A DNA stretch of 64,000 nucleotides, taken from Pelobacter seleniigenes DSM 18267. GTDB taxonomy: Bacteria > Desulfobacterota > Desulfuromonadia > Desulfuromonadales > Geopsychrobacteraceae. The DNA lies in contig NZ_JOMG01000002.1 of the NCBI RefSeq assembly GCF_000711225.1, positions 1,004,501 to 1,068,500 on the forward strand, in the 5' to 3' direction. Both the position numbers and the translations under genes were made by a program. Below the pieces are notes generated by a model. It was not told the DNA's origin and ran no database searches. It saw nothing but the letters and a program-made list of their open reading frames with translations. How positions within the stretch are numbered: position 1 is the first letter of the stretch; every line of letters starts with the position of its first letter. Positions 52,980-62,281 of this stretch are shown one piece after another.

Positions 52980-54230
52980 TCACCCAAAGGAGGCCTGGGC
53001 GGCTGAGGTGCCGGCCAGATAGCCGGTTGACCAGCACAGCTGCAGGTTGTAGCCACCGGTCGGGGCGTCCAGGTCAATCATCTCCCCGGCAAAAAACAGA
53101 TTGGCCACTTTTTTGGACCGCATGGTCCGCATATCGATATCCCCCAGGGCGACCCCACCGGCGGTGACGATGGCTTTTTTGAAATCGCCGATACCGGTCA
53201 CCGTCATCGCCAACTCCTTGAACAGCTTCAGCAACTGGCCGCGTTCCTGCCGTGACACGGAATGGCATTTTTTTGCCGGATCGATTCCGGACAGCCGGAT
53301 AAAAACCGGGATCATATCCTTGGGCAGCAGCCCGCCCAGGGCATTGGCGAAAGCACGGTTGTTATGCGCGGCCAGCTCCCGCTGCAGGCGTTTATCAAAC
53401 AGCTCCCGGTCCACGGCGGGCTTGAGATCGAGCACCAAAGTGACCGGCCCCTGCTCCAGGGCGGCACCGATGGCGGCACTCATGTCCAGGACGATGGGGC
53501 CGCCGATCCCGTTGCGGGTAAAAAAAGCCTCCCCGAAACGCTCGTCGAGCTTACGCCCCTGCTGGCGGACCTCAAGCCGGACATTCTTCAGGTTGAAATG
53601 AACCATCTCCGCAGTCCAGTCTTCGGCCAGGAACACCGGCACCAGGGCCGGTTGCGGTTTGACCAGCTGGTGTCCGCTGGCCGCAGCCCAAGCGTAACCG
53701 TCACCGGTACAACCGGTTTCCGGGTAGGACAGACCACCGGTGGCAATGACAAAGGTTGTGGCGCTGAACTCCCCCTGGCTGGTGACCAGGCTCTGCAGTT
53801 GGCCGTCGTGATGGGTTAAGGAGAGAACCCGACAGCCGCTCCGCAGTTCCACGCCGCTGTCGGCGAGAAACTGTTCCAGGACCTTCTGCACCGCAGCAGC
53901 GTCACCTCCAGCCGGGAAAACCCGGCCGCCGCGTTCCACCCTGGTCGGCAGACCATGCCGTTCAAAAAAAGCAATGGTATCCTCAACCCCGAAGGCGTAG
54001 AGCGCGGTCAGCAGGCTCTTGCCCGCAGCGCCGAACTGCTCACTGAGTTTGCGTGGATCGGTTTCCCCGCAGGTCAAATTGCAGCGCCCTTTGCCGGTGA
54101 TCAACAGCTTAGCTCCGCAACGCCGGTTCTTTTCCAGCAGCAGCACCCGTGCGCCCTGCAACGCCGCAAAACCGGCAGCAAACATCCCGGCCGGTCCGCC
54201 GCCCACAACAATGACATCAAAGTGTTTCAT
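52980..54230 (-). CDS. RdsA/BaiN (HI0933)-family flavoprotein
   Basis: 416 residues. FAD-binding VIVVGGGPAGMFAAGFAALQGARVLLLEKN, then GAKLLITGKGRCNLT and IATGGLSYPETGCTGDGY, GDIDMRTMRSKKVANLFFAGEMIDLDAPTGGYNLQLCWSTG. This is the HI0933/YhiN family, now linked to rRNA dihydrouridine synthesis (RdsA) or to bile-acid reduction (BaiN). Starts at the same base where pncB ends (54230), indicating tight coupling. Confidence 0.92.
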   Translation of the reverse strand: MKHFDVIVVGGGPAGMFAAGFAALQGARVLLLEKNRRCGAKLLITGKGRCNLTCGETDPRKLSEQFGAAGKSLLTALYAFGVEDTIAFFERHGLPTRVERGGRVFPAGGDAAAVQKVLEQFLADSGVELRSGCRVLSLTHHDGQLQSLVTSQGEFSATTFVIATGGLSYPETGCTGDGYAWAAASGHQLVKPQPALVPVFLAEDWTAEMVHFNLKNVRLEVRQQGRKLDERFGEAFFTRNGIGGPIVLDMSAAIGAALEQGPVTLVLDLKPAVDRELFDKRLQRELAAHNNRAFANALGGLLPKDMIPVFIRLSGIDPAKKCHSVSRQERGQLLKLFKELAMTVTGIGDFKKAIVTAGGVALGDIDMRTMRSKKVANLFFAGEMIDLDAPTGGYNLQLCWSTGYLAGTSAAQASFG

Positions 54231-55438
54231 CAGACAGTCGCCGGCAGATCAATATCGTAAACCGAGGCCAGATATTTCAAGTAACTCGGATCTTCACACA
54301 TGCTCTTGCCCGGTTCATCGGAGATCTTGGCCACCGGCTTGCCGTTGGCCGAGACCAGCTTGATCACCATATCCAGAGACCTGTTCCCGACATCGTTGGT
54401 GAGGTTGGTGCCGATGCCGAAAGAAATTTTAGTCCGCCCCTTGAAATAGCGGTAAATCTCGATCATCCGCGGAAAGGTCAGGCTGTCGCTGAAAATCAGG
54501 GTCTTGGTGGCCGGGTCGATCCCCATCTGCTCATACAGGGTAATGGCCTTCTCGCCCCACTCGAAAGGGGAGCCGCTGTCGTGCCGCAGCCCGTCGTAGA
54601 GTTTGCCAAAATAGGGATCGGAAAAATCGCGGCAGAAGGAATCCATGGAATAACAATCGGTCAGGGCAATCCCCAGCCGGCCACGGTATTCCCGCACCCA
54701 GCCTTCCAAAGCCGCTTTCTGAGCCTCGCTCAACCGAGTCACGGCCTGCCAGGTTTGGAACCATTCATGGGCCATGGTCCCGATGGGCATCAGCTTATGG
54801 CGCCGGGCCAGATCAAGATTGCTGGTCCCGAAAAGGTATTGGGGAATTTCCCGGACCAGGGTTGTCAGTACCTCTTCCTGCCAGGCCTGGCTGGCTCTGC
54901 GCCTGGTGCCGAAATCGGTAAACCGGAAACCGGGCAGGTCGCCTTCATTGCGCAGAAACTCGATCTTTTCCTGCAACCGGCCGCGAGCGACATTCAAATC
55001 GATGCCACCACAGTTGATCCGGGTATGCAGCTCACTGATAATGGCCAGAGCGTAGATCTCCAACAGGGTGACATGAATCAGCGGCCCGCGAAAACGCAGA
55101 TCGATATCATCCCCGTCGGCCTGCAGATGAACAAACCGCATGTCGAGCCGAAAAATTCTTAAAAACTCAATAAAATCCGGCTTAAAAAAAGAAAATCGCG
55201 CCAGGTAGAGCAGCTCTTCATCATTGAAAGAGAGGGTGCAAATATGCTCAAGCTGCTCCAGAATGGCCGGAATCAGGGCGGCCAGATTGAAACCGTTGCG
55301 ATTGCGGCAGGCAAACTTCCACTCCACGTGGACAGACCGGAACTCGGGGGCATGGTAATAGGCCTGCAGCATGGTGATCTTGTAAAGATCGGTGTCGAGC
55401 AGGCTGCTGATAAGAGGATGTTCAAGAGCTGAGTGCAT
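54230..55438 (-). CDS. pncB: Nicotinate phosphoribosyltransferase
   Basis: 402 residues. Opening SLLDTDLYKITMLQAYYHAPE, then TDFGTRRRASQAW, GTSNLDLARRHKLMPIGTMAHEWFQ (with the phosphorylated His region), DCYSMDSF and GLRHDSGSPFEWGEKAI. First enzyme of the Preiss-Handler NAD salvage route. Full length for the PncB type. Confidence 0.96.
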   Translation of the reverse strand: MHSALEHPLISSLLDTDLYKITMLQAYYHAPEFRSVHVEWKFACRNRNGFNLAALIPAILEQLEHICTLSFNDEELLYLARFSFFKPDFIEFLRIFRLDMRFVHLQADGDDIDLRFRGPLIHVTLLEIYALAIISELHTRINCGGIDLNVARGRLQEKIEFLRNEGDLPGFRFTDFGTRRRASQAWQEEVLTTLVREIPQYLFGTSNLDLARRHKLMPIGTMAHEWFQTWQAVTRLSEAQKAALEGWVREYRGRLGIALTDCYSMDSFCRDFSDPYFGKLYDGLRHDSGSPFEWGEKAITLYEQMGIDPATKTLIFSDSLTFPRMIEIYRYFKGRTKISFGIGTNLTNDVGNRSLDMVIKLVSANGKPVAKISDEPGKSMCEDPSYLKYLASVYDIDLPATV

Positions 55439-55492
55439 GTTGCCCCGCTTGCGTCCGACTATGCTTGTCTTTCATTGCTGAAATATCCTTTG

Positions 55493-56245
55493 TCATTGTG
55501 CTGGCTGAGCATTCTGCAGCCGGTAAATTGCCGTCACCGCGGCCTGGATGTCGACCTTGCCGGTGGCAACCGGAACCGTATCGGCAACGGCGGTCCGGGC
55601 TTCGGCGAACATCATTTTAGGGGCCGCAAACGCGGTGGAATTATCGAGGGATAAGGAGAGCAGTTCACCCAAGCGTACCCCGGCGGCCGTGGCCAGGGTG
55701 TGGGCCTTGTTGCGAGCCTTGGTCGTCGCCAGATCAATCGCCTTGAGCTGCGCAGTCTCCGGATCGGCCAGAGAGAACTGCAGGTTGCCGATCTGGTTGG
55801 CACCAGCCTGTTGCGCTATCCCGAGCAGTTCCCCGGCCAGGTCGATGCGGGTGGTGGTGATCTGCAGCTCGTTACTGACCTGATAGGCGACGATCCGCCG
55901 CTGCCAGTTGGCCGGAGTCGGTCGCGGTGGGACACTCCATTCCGGCCGAATCTGGAACTGCCCGGTCTGCATCTCGTTGACGGCGATCCCCATCTCTGCC
56001 AATTGTTTCATGACCGCCCTCATCCGCTCGTTATTATCCTGCAACGCCTGTCCGGCAGTCTCCTGTTGCGTCACCACCCCCAGCCGCAGTTCCAGCTGAT
56101 CGGGAATCACTTCGACGACGGCATCGGCCTGCACCACCAGTTGCGGAACGGGTTGCGGATTGCCGGTCCCATAGAAAACGGGCTGTGGGACGCAGGCGGT
56201 CAGCGTAAAGAGGACGAACAAAGCACACAGATAGTTGTATTTCAT
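55493..56245 (-). CDS. SIMPL (DUF541) domain lipoprotein
   Basis: 250 residues. Lipobox LFTLTACVPQP gives an outer-membrane or periplasmic lipoprotein. The SIMPL core is seen in VVQADAVVEVIPDQLELRLGVVTQ, IRPEWS, VAYQVSNELQITTT and KARNKAHTLATAAGVRLGELLSLS. SIMPL proteins are periplasmic, sometimes linked to stress. Overlaps folA by four bases. Confidence 0.88.
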   Translation of the reverse strand: MKYNYLCALFVLFTLTACVPQPVFYGTGNPQPVPQLVVQADAVVEVIPDQLELRLGVVTQQETAGQALQDNNERMRAVMKQLAEMGIAVNEMQTGQFQIRPEWSVPPRPTPANWQRRIVAYQVSNELQITTTRIDLAGELLGIAQQAGANQIGNLQFSLADPETAQLKAIDLATTKARNKAHTLATAAGVRLGELLSLSLDNSTAFAAPKMMFAEARTAVADTVPVATGKVDIQAAVTAIYRLQNAQPAQ

Positions 56246-56757
56246 AGCTTATCCTTTACCATTTGAGTCAACGCCAAAGGGTTTTCCGGCCGTTGCAGAA
56301 TTGAGAAGCGATAATCAATTTCGGCTCGGAAATCCTCTTGCCAAAGCACTTGAAAGGCTCCCTCCGGCAATTCCGGGAAGAAACTGTCCCCGGCAACGGC
56401 CAGGTTCAGTTCGGTCAAATAAATGCGCTCGGCCCAAGCCAGGGTCTGGCGAAACACTTCCGCGCCACCGCAGATAAACAGCTCCTCGGCCGGTTCCGCC
56501 AGGGTCAAGGCCTGCCTGAGAGTGTTGGCGACGGTGCAGCCGGGCAACCTCAGCCCCGCTTGCCGACTGACCACGATAGTCCGCCGCCCGGGCAAGGGGC
56601 GGCCGATGGACTGGTAAGTCTTCCGCCCCATCAGCAGACAATGCCCCATGGTCAGTCGTTTGAAACGCTGCAAATCTTCCGGCACCTGCCAGGGCAGCTG
56701 CCCGTTCCGCCCAATGACCCGGTTGCGGGCCATCGCCACGATGAACGAGATCAGCAA
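56242..56757 (-). CDS. folA: Dihydrofolate reductase
   Basis: 171 residues. ISFIVAMARNRVIGRNGQLPWQVPEDLQRFKRLTMG carries the catalytic acidic residue after LPW; LLMGRKTYQSIGRPLPGRRTIVVSR binds NADPH, and LFICGGAEVFRQTLAWAERIYLTEL is the glycine loop region. Makes tetrahydrofolate. Overlaps the neighbours on both sides (4 and 7 bases). Confidence 0.96.
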   Translation of the reverse strand: MLISFIVAMARNRVIGRNGQLPWQVPEDLQRFKRLTMGHCLLMGRKTYQSIGRPLPGRRTIVVSRQAGLRLPGCTVANTLRQALTLAEPAEELFICGGAEVFRQTLAWAERIYLTELNLAVAGDSFFPELPEGAFQVLWQEDFRAEIDYRFSILQRPENPLALTQMVKDKL

Positions 56758-57776
56758 CAGGAGACCCCTTTCGGATCACTATTCCTGGGAGCAATGTTCC
56801 GCACCAGATAGCGATCAAAAACAACCTGCGGAACCCACCGGATCAGACGGGCCAACAGGAACACCACCAGCAGGGTGAACGCCAAACGGCCCCAGAGAAT
56901 GCCCGAGAGATGGGCGCCAAACACCAGCATGACCAGGGTGTCCTCAATGACACTGTGGCAGAGTCCCATCAGCGCCAGGGAAATGAAAATATCCTTTTTG
57001 GACAGATAGCCCGCTTCCGCTTCGCGGATCAGTAAACCGCCGCCGTAGCTGATCCCCAGAGTCATGCCGATAATGGCCAGGGGGGCGACTTCGCGGCTCA
57101 TGCCGAGAAAGGTCAGCAGCGGCTCCAGCAGACGGGTCATCAGATCGCTGAAACCGCATTTTTTCAGGATCGCCAGCAGCATCACCAGGGAAAAAATGAT
57201 CACAAAGATCACCACCAGGCTCTGCCCCTGGGCGAGCAGCCATGAGCCCCAGGATGGTCCGGCGGCGGGCGGGCTCCAGAGTGCCTGACTCGGTTGCTGC
57301 AGGGTGCCGGACGCCTGATAAAGCACATGCAGCAGCCAGCCGAGCAGGAAAGCGCCGCCAACCCGCAACAGCAACATGGCTCGGAAACGAGTGCCGACCT
57401 TTTGGGCAATGCGCAACTCAACGGGCAGAGCATGAGCAATCAGGATCATAGTGGTGATAATCGTCACCTGAGCCATGGTCAGACCAAGCCCCGGCGCCAG
57501 GGAGGCAAAAACAATCAGGGCCGAATAAATATTGATCACCATGGCCGTCGCCCAGACCAGCCCCATTTCGCCCGGCAAGCCAACCAGATGCATCAGCGGG
57601 CCGATAAAATGGCCGATATGATCGATCACTCCGGCCTGCTGAAGCAGACGGGTCAGAATACTGATGGGGATAATGATCCGGAACAGTTCCCAGGCAATGG
57701 CCAGGGCATCTTTAAAGGAATGGCGCAATCCAGTGAAGATAAGGCCGAAAAACGTCTCCGGCGAACTTTCGGTCAT
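56751..57776 (-). CDS. Nucleoside-recognition (Gate) domain membrane protein
   Basis: 341 residues, about eight membrane segments, with two Gate-type repeats: LRHSFKDALAIAWELFRIIIPISILTRLLQQAGVIDHIG in the first half and KKCGFSDLMTRLLEPLLTFLGMSREVAPLAIIGMTLGISYGGGLL in the second. Related to SpmA/SpmB and YjiH-like proteins; substrate unknown. Overlaps folA and the PNPOx-like gene (4 bases). Confidence 0.85.
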   Translation of the reverse strand: MTESSPETFFGLIFTGLRHSFKDALAIAWELFRIIIPISILTRLLQQAGVIDHIGHFIGPLMHLVGLPGEMGLVWATAMVINIYSALIVFASLAPGLGLTMAQVTIITTMILIAHALPVELRIAQKVGTRFRAMLLLRVGGAFLLGWLLHVLYQASGTLQQPSQALWSPPAAGPSWGSWLLAQGQSLVVIFVIIFSLVMLLAILKKCGFSDLMTRLLEPLLTFLGMSREVAPLAIIGMTLGISYGGGLLIREAEAGYLSKKDIFISLALMGLCHSVIEDTLVMLVFGAHLSGILWGRLAFTLLVVFLLARLIRWVPQVVFDRYLVRNIAPRNSDPKGVSCC

Positions 57777-58237
57777 GCTTCTACCCGCGACTGCTTGGCC
57801 GTCATGCTGAGGATTTCCAGCTTATAGACCTCGGTGGCAGCCACTGAGTCGGGCAAAAAACTGAACGGTTGATCGCTGTACTGGGCCATGATCCGGTCCA
57901 GGCCTTGGCGTTTCTCCACATCGGTCTTCAGAAAATGAATTCGCCCGTGACCAACCACGGACTGAAACCGGTTGCTCCAGTTGCAGGCCAGTTTGCCGGT
58001 CACGATCCCCAGATCTATGGCCACGGTAAAGGCCACCATGGGATTGGCTGTCATCAACTCCATTTTGCGCCCGGTCGCGGCGGAATGAAAATAAAGCGCA
58101 CCGCCATGGTACCCGTAGTTGAGGGTGACAATATAAGGTGCGGGCTCGGCATTGAATGCCAGCTGACAGACCTTGCCTGCACGGAGGATCTCCTCAATCT
58201 GCCGCTTATCCGTAATTTGTTTTTCTGAACGTCGCAC
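57773..58237 (-). CDS. Pyridoxamine 5'-phosphate oxidase-like flavin-binding protein
   Basis: 154 residues of the split-barrel FMN-binding fold. ILRAGKVCQLAFNAEPAPYIVTLNYGYHGGALYFHSAATGRKMELMTANPMVAFTV is the NimA/PNPOx-like opening, and YQ/SVVGHGRIHFL-type strand follows. Probably not the vitamin B6 enzyme itself, but a heme or flavin-binding relative (nitroimidazole-reductase group). Confidence 0.88.
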   Translation of the reverse strand: MRRSEKQITDKRQIEEILRAGKVCQLAFNAEPAPYIVTLNYGYHGGALYFHSAATGRKMELMTANPMVAFTVAIDLGIVTGKLACNWSNRFQSVVGHGRIHFLKTDVEKRQGLDRIMAQYSDQPFSFLPDSVAATEVYKLEILSMTAKQSRVEA

Positions 58238-58244
58238 GCTTCAC

Positions 58245-58445
58245 CTACTTTTTAAAGAGCCACAGGATTAATGAAATCAAGCCGCTGACCAGCAGCATAC
58301 TGGTAATGGGGAAAAACAGTTTAAAGCCGGGTTTGTCAATCATGATATCGCCCGGCAGCCGGCCGAAAGGAAGTTTGCCCAGCCACGGCCAGAGCACTCC
58401 GGCCAGAACGATGAGCAACCCGGTAACGAGCAAAGTCTTCTGCAT
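58245..58445 (-). CDS. DUF2905 small membrane protein
   Basis: 66 residues from ATG 58445, matching the family's usual length. TLLVTGLLIVLAGVLWPWLGKL, then PFGRLPGDIMIDKPGFKLFFPITSMLL and a second membrane segment; RLPGDI is the family hallmark. Function unknown. Seven bp upstream of the PNPOx-like gene. Confidence 0.88.
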   Translation of the reverse strand: MQKTLLVTGLLIVLAGVLWPWLGKLPFGRLPGDIMIDKPGFKLFFPITSMLLVSGLISLILWLFKK

Positions 58446-58483
58446 AATTGCGAACTGGCACCTTTCTTTAACAAGCACCCCGG

Positions 58484-59002
58484 TTAGCTGCCGAGGCCGG
58501 TTTTCCAGGTCAGTCTGATCCGCGGATATTCCGGCAAATCGCTGCGCAGGCATTGTTGCATGTCCTGAATCAATGCGGCGACATCGATGCCGAGATAATC
58601 ATCCTCAGCGCTTTGCAGTTTATCGAGTCCCAGCTGGGCCAGGACCGCTGCGCTTTCGGGTTCCGCCAAGTAATAGTTGAGCATTGCCGCGGCAATCAGC
58701 ACCAACCCCAAAATAAACCGGCCCGCCTGGGAATTCTGCCCGGCGGCAAGGCACAGCTGTTTGAAATACACATGCGCCTCCCACCAGAACCCGTTGTTGA
58801 ACAGATCGACACTGTATAGATAATCATCGCAATCCCACCAGGTTTCAACATTAAACGACTGCGGTGGCGAAAGTTTTTCACCATAGGAATGTCCGTCCCG
58901 GTCATGAAACGGGTTCGGGTTCCAAAACGGCAGATGTCGATATGCCGGCAAATCTCTTTTACTATAGCGGGGAACGCCCAAGTCAGCAAATACAGGCTCC
59001 AT
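58484..59002 (-). CDS. DUF309 family protein
   Basis: 172 residues from ATG 59002 behind GGAG. The DUF309 core is LFNNGFWWEAHVYFKQLCLAAG, followed by RFILGLVLIAAAMLNYYLAEPESA. Function unknown. Appears to head the compact minus-strand run that ends with the RdsA-like gene. Confidence 0.8.
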   Translation of the reverse strand: MEPVFADLGVPRYSKRDLPAYRHLPFWNPNPFHDRDGHSYGEKLSPPQSFNVETWWDCDDYLYSVDLFNNGFWWEAHVYFKQLCLAAGQNSQAGRFILGLVLIAAAMLNYYLAEPESAAVLAQLGLDKLQSAEDDYLGIDVAALIQDMQQCLRSDLPEYPRIRLTWKTGLGS

Positions 59003-59318
59003 CAGCAACTCCGTTGATCAAGTCCCACCCTGTCTTCCGGCGTAAAACCTAACTCACTCAGCCGGAAAGCATGCTTTTCCTGAGGTTTCTGTTCGGCAAT
59101 TTTTTCTGTAAAAGTTCACAATACAGTGAGCGGCAAGGAAAGTCGAGAGACCGGCGGCAGGCGGTTTTGCGGATGAATGATCGATCTGGGCAAAGCTTGC
59201 GGAATCAGCAGCGGTTTCCAGCTGCCAGGGAAGATGGTATCCTTTTTTGAATATTCTGCCTCATCGTCCATGGAAATTTACGACCTTCAAACAAACTTCA
59301 TCCAAAGGAACGCGCACA
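59003..59318. other. 316-bp divergent promoter region
   Basis: Separates the DUF309 operon (minus) and the aldo/keto reductase (plus). No gene, clear operator or RNA is seen; AAAGGA at 59304-59309 is the ribosome site of the reductase. Confidence 0.4.
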
Positions 59319-60263
59319 ATGAACACAGCAGTCCGTATCGGCAAAACCGACCTGTTCGTTAATCCCATCGGCCTGGGGGCCAATGCCGTCGGCGGGCATA
59401 ATCTTTATCCGGATCTGGATGAAGAGGTTGGCCGCGAGCTGGTCCGGCAGGCCTTGGCTGGCGGCATCAACTTCATCGACACCGCTTTTATTTATGGGCC
59501 GCGCCGTTCCGAAGAACTGATCGGGGAGGTCATCAAAACACAGCACCGCCGGGCCGATGTCGTCATCGCCACCAAAGGCGCCCACGATCTGTCCAGCGGC
59601 GAAGTCAAATTCAACAACCGGCCGGAATTTCTCAAACAGTCTGTTGACAGCAGCCTGCAGCGGCTGCAGACCGACTATATCGACCTCTACTATATCCACT
59701 ATCCGGACGAGGACACGCCCAAGGACGAAGCGGTCGGCATGCTCAAAGAACTCAAACAGGCCGGAAAAATCAGGGCTATCGGGGTGTCCAACTTCTCTCT
59801 CGGCCAACTGGAGCAGGGGAATAAGTACGGCGGGATCGATGTTTTCCAGGGGCACTACAACCTGCTGACCCGCGGCGTTGAGCAGGATATTCTCCCTTAC
59901 TGCGAGGAGCAGGAGATCTCCTTTGTGCCATACTTCCCGCTGGCCATGGGCATCCTGGCCGGGAAATACCATAAGGACACGGTCCTGCCCGCCGGCGACC
60001 ACCGCAACAAGCGCCCCCTGTTTCAGCCGGAGGTCTTCCCCGCCATCATCGCCAAGGTCGACCAGCTCAGGGAACTGGCCGAGCGCTATGCCACCGACGT
60101 TCCATACCTGGTCCTCGCCTGGTATCTGACCCGACCCGCCATCGACGTGCTGATTCCGGGTGCCAAGCGGGCCGAGCAGGCTTTGCAAAATCTGCAGACT
60201 CTCGAGTTGCAGCTGGCCGAGGAGGATATTGCGGCCATCGATAAGATGTTCCAAGATGAATAA
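59319..60263 (+). CDS. Aldo/keto reductase
   Basis: 314 residues from ATG 59319 (AAGGA ten bases upstream). TIM-barrel reductase with the tetrad in order: INFIDTAFIYGPRRSEELIG (Asp, Tyr), VVIATKGAH (Lys), DLYYIHYPDEDTP (His). IRAIGVSNFSLGQLEQ follows. Related to YajO/IolS-type reductases; substrate not predictable. Convergent with the MocR gene. Confidence 0.93.
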   Translation: MNTAVRIGKTDLFVNPIGLGANAVGGHNLYPDLDEEVGRELVRQALAGGINFIDTAFIYGPRRSEELIGEVIKTQHRRADVVIATKGAHDLSSGEVKFNNRPEFLKQSVDSSLQRLQTDYIDLYYIHYPDEDTPKDEAVGMLKELKQAGKIRAIGVSNFSLGQLEQGNKYGGIDVFQGHYNLLTRGVEQDILPYCEEQEISFVPYFPLAMGILAGKYHKDTVLPAGDHRNKRPLFQPEVFPAIIAKVDQLRELAERYATDVPYLVLAWYLTRPAIDVLIPGAKRAEQALQNLQTLELQLAEEDIAAIDKMFQDE

Positions 60264-60383
60264 CCCCTGAGCAAAGCTTCAGCAGGAACAAGAATAACCC
60301 AGCCTGGCAGGCTGTCTTCAACAGTCTGCCGGGCCCATGGCTGGGCAGCCGGGGCTGACGCCTGCGTGAGGTCAAGGGGACCT

Positions 60384-61847
60384 TCAACGCAAAAGCTGCT
60401 CGTCCCCGCCGGCGGTTTTTTCCTGGCCCAACCGCTCCGCCAACCAGCCCCCCATGTGGCGGAGTGCCTGTTCCCGTTGCGGAGTCCAGCGGGGCGCAAA
60501 ATTCAACCGGAAACAGTTCTTGAATTGCTGGCTAAAGGAGAACATCTCTCCCGGGGCAATGAATATCTCGTGCTCGCGGCAATAATGATAGAACTCTGTC
60601 GAATCGATACTTCGCGGCAGTTCCAGCCAGGCGACCAGCCCGCCTTGGGGACGGCTGATCCGGGTCTGGGGAGGAAAATGTTCCGTGACCAGATCGACCA
60701 GGCGCAGATAACGCTGGCGATACGCTTGCCGGGCCTGGCGCAGGTGCCGCTCATAGATCCCCTGGCCGAGAATCTCCGCCGCGACCAGTTGCGGCAAAAG
60801 CGGCGTCGCCAGCATATTCACGTATTTACGATGCAGCAGCTGATCGTAATAACGACCGGCCAGAATCCAGCCGACCCGGAGCAGCGGGTCGATGGTTTTC
60901 GACAGCGAGGAACAGAGCAGCACCAGCCCCTGGGTGTCAAACGCTTTGATCGCTTTGCCGCGTCTCTCGCCAAAGTAAAGATCGCCATAGATATCATCTT
61001 CGACCAGCGGCACCTGGTACTGTTCCAGCATGGCCACCAGCTCTTTTTTCCGCTCATCCGGGATGCTGCAGCCCAGCGGATTGGAAAAGCTTGATACGGT
61101 TAGCACTGCCCGCAGCGGCCATTGCTCCAGGGCCAGCCGCAGGGCTTCCAGGCTCAGGCCGGTTTCCGGGTGAACCGGAATTTCAATCGCTTTCAGGCCA
61201 TAGGCTTCGATCAACTGGAGGATGCCGTAATAGCAGGGAGACTCGATCGCCACCACATCGCCGGGGCGGGTCAGCACCTGCAGGCACAGGCCCATGGCAT
61301 TCAGACAACCGGCGGTGGTGACAATACTGTCCGGCGAAACCGCCACCCCGGCATCCACGGCATGATGGGCAATCTGCTGGCGCAGCTCATATGGCCCTTC
61401 CGGGTTGGTATGGCCGAGCCCCAGGTGTTTCCGGGTCCGGGAAAGGCGGGTATAGGTCTGTTCGACATGCCTGATGATGGGAAAATCCGTCGCTGGCACA
61501 GCCCGGCAGAAACTGACCGCCTGGGGATTGGTTCCCTCCTGCTGCACCTCCATGACCAGTTGCGAGGTTTGGGCCAGGACCGGCCGGGATTGCGAATCAG
61601 GGGGGTTGGGCACAGCCAGGGATTCGCGAACCCGTCGGCGCACGTAGTAGCCCGACTTCGGCCGCACCGCCACCCAGCCCTGCTCCTCGAGCAGGTTGTA
61701 GGCAGCCAGCACTGTTGAAACACTGACCTTCTCCCGTTTGGACAGCTGCCGGACCGAGGGCAGTCGTTCGTTGACGGCGATCGCCCCGGCCCGGATCTGC
61801 TCGGTCATTTTATCGGCAAGTTGCGTATACAACAGGTTTTCCATCAT
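60384..61847 (-). CDS. MocR-type regulator (GntR domain fused to aminotransferase)
   Basis: 487 residues from ATG 61847 (ATG 61844 also possible; GTG 61853 is further out). GntR domain: AIAVNERLPSVRQLSKREKVSVSTVLAAYNLLEEQGWVAVRPKSGYYV. Aminotransferase-like domain: VTTAGCLNAMGLCLQVLTRPGD, VEDDIYGDLYFGE and the PLP lysine in CSSLSKTIDPLLRVGWI. MocR proteins bind direct repeats and often control adjacent exporter or PLP genes; here DUF1127 and LysE-type genes are divergent. Confidence 0.93.
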   Translation of the reverse strand: MMENLLYTQLADKMTEQIRAGAIAVNERLPSVRQLSKREKVSVSTVLAAYNLLEEQGWVAVRPKSGYYVRRRVRESLAVPNPPDSQSRPVLAQTSQLVMEVQQEGTNPQAVSFCRAVPATDFPIIRHVEQTYTRLSRTRKHLGLGHTNPEGPYELRQQIAHHAVDAGVAVSPDSIVTTAGCLNAMGLCLQVLTRPGDVVAIESPCYYGILQLIEAYGLKAIEIPVHPETGLSLEALRLALEQWPLRAVLTVSSFSNPLGCSIPDERKKELVAMLEQYQVPLVEDDIYGDLYFGERRGKAIKAFDTQGLVLLCSSLSKTIDPLLRVGWILAGRYYDQLLHRKYVNMLATPLLPQLVAAEILGQGIYERHLRQARQAYRQRYLRLVDLVTEHFPPQTRISRPQGGLVAWLELPRSIDSTEFYHYCREHEIFIAPGEMFSFSQQFKNCFRLNFAPRWTPQREQALRHMGGWLAERLGQEKTAGGDEQLLR

Positions 61848-61849
61848 GT

Positions 61850-61885
61850 CCACCAGTACAGATTTTTAAAAAACCACCAGTACAG
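61850..61885. promoter_or_regulatory. Direct-repeat operator for the MocR regulator
   Basis: CCACCAGTACAG occurs at 61850-61861 and again at 61874-61885, exactly 24 bp apart. The first copy touches the regulator's start codons, so autorepression is likely. Direct repeats of this spacing are typical of MocR-type binding. Confidence 0.7.
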
Positions 61886-61999
61886 TTCAATAGTTTCTCA
61901 ATCTGTTCCTATCAAGAAAGTAATATTCTGAATCTGTTTCGGTCCAGATAAAAGATGTAGCATAAGCACTATCAGAATGCCAAGCACTGGAGCGCAACG

Positions 62000-62227
62000 A
62001 TGATGAGAAAAACCCAACTGATTGGTCAATGGAGCGATGCTGCCCGGGGCAGCCGCAGCCTGAACATCCGCCTTTATGTCGTGGGTCTACTGTTCTGGAT
62101 CCAGAAATGGCGCCACAATGCCAAGACCAGAAAACAGCTGGCGGCGCTACCGGAATACCTGCTGCGGGATATCGGCCTGAGCGAGTATCAGGTCCGCGAA
62201 GAAGTTAAAAAGAAATTCTGGCAGTAA
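62000..62227 (+). CDS. DUF1127 (YjiS-like) small protein
   Basis: 75 residues ending RKQLAALPEYLLRDIGLSEYQVREEVKKKFW, the DUF1127 signature (LxxLxDxxLxDIGLxxxxxxxE). Arginine-rich short proteins of this family bind RNA and influence phosphate or carbon metabolism in alphaproteobacteria. Divergent from the MocR gene and upstream of the LysE-type exporter. Confidence 0.9.
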   Translation: MMRKTQLIGQWSDAARGSRSLNIRLYVVGLLFWIQKWRHNAKTRKQLAALPEYLLRDIGLSEYQVREEVKKKFWQ

Positions 62228-62281
62228 ATCGTTCGATTCAACTAACGTGGATCAGTTATCCCGAAAGGTCGCCCCCCTGAC

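Noticed and set aside
59298-60254. Minus-strand open frame of 318 codons opposite the aldo/keto reductase
   Set aside because: The plus-strand gene has all four catalytic residues; the minus frame has no recognisable motif.
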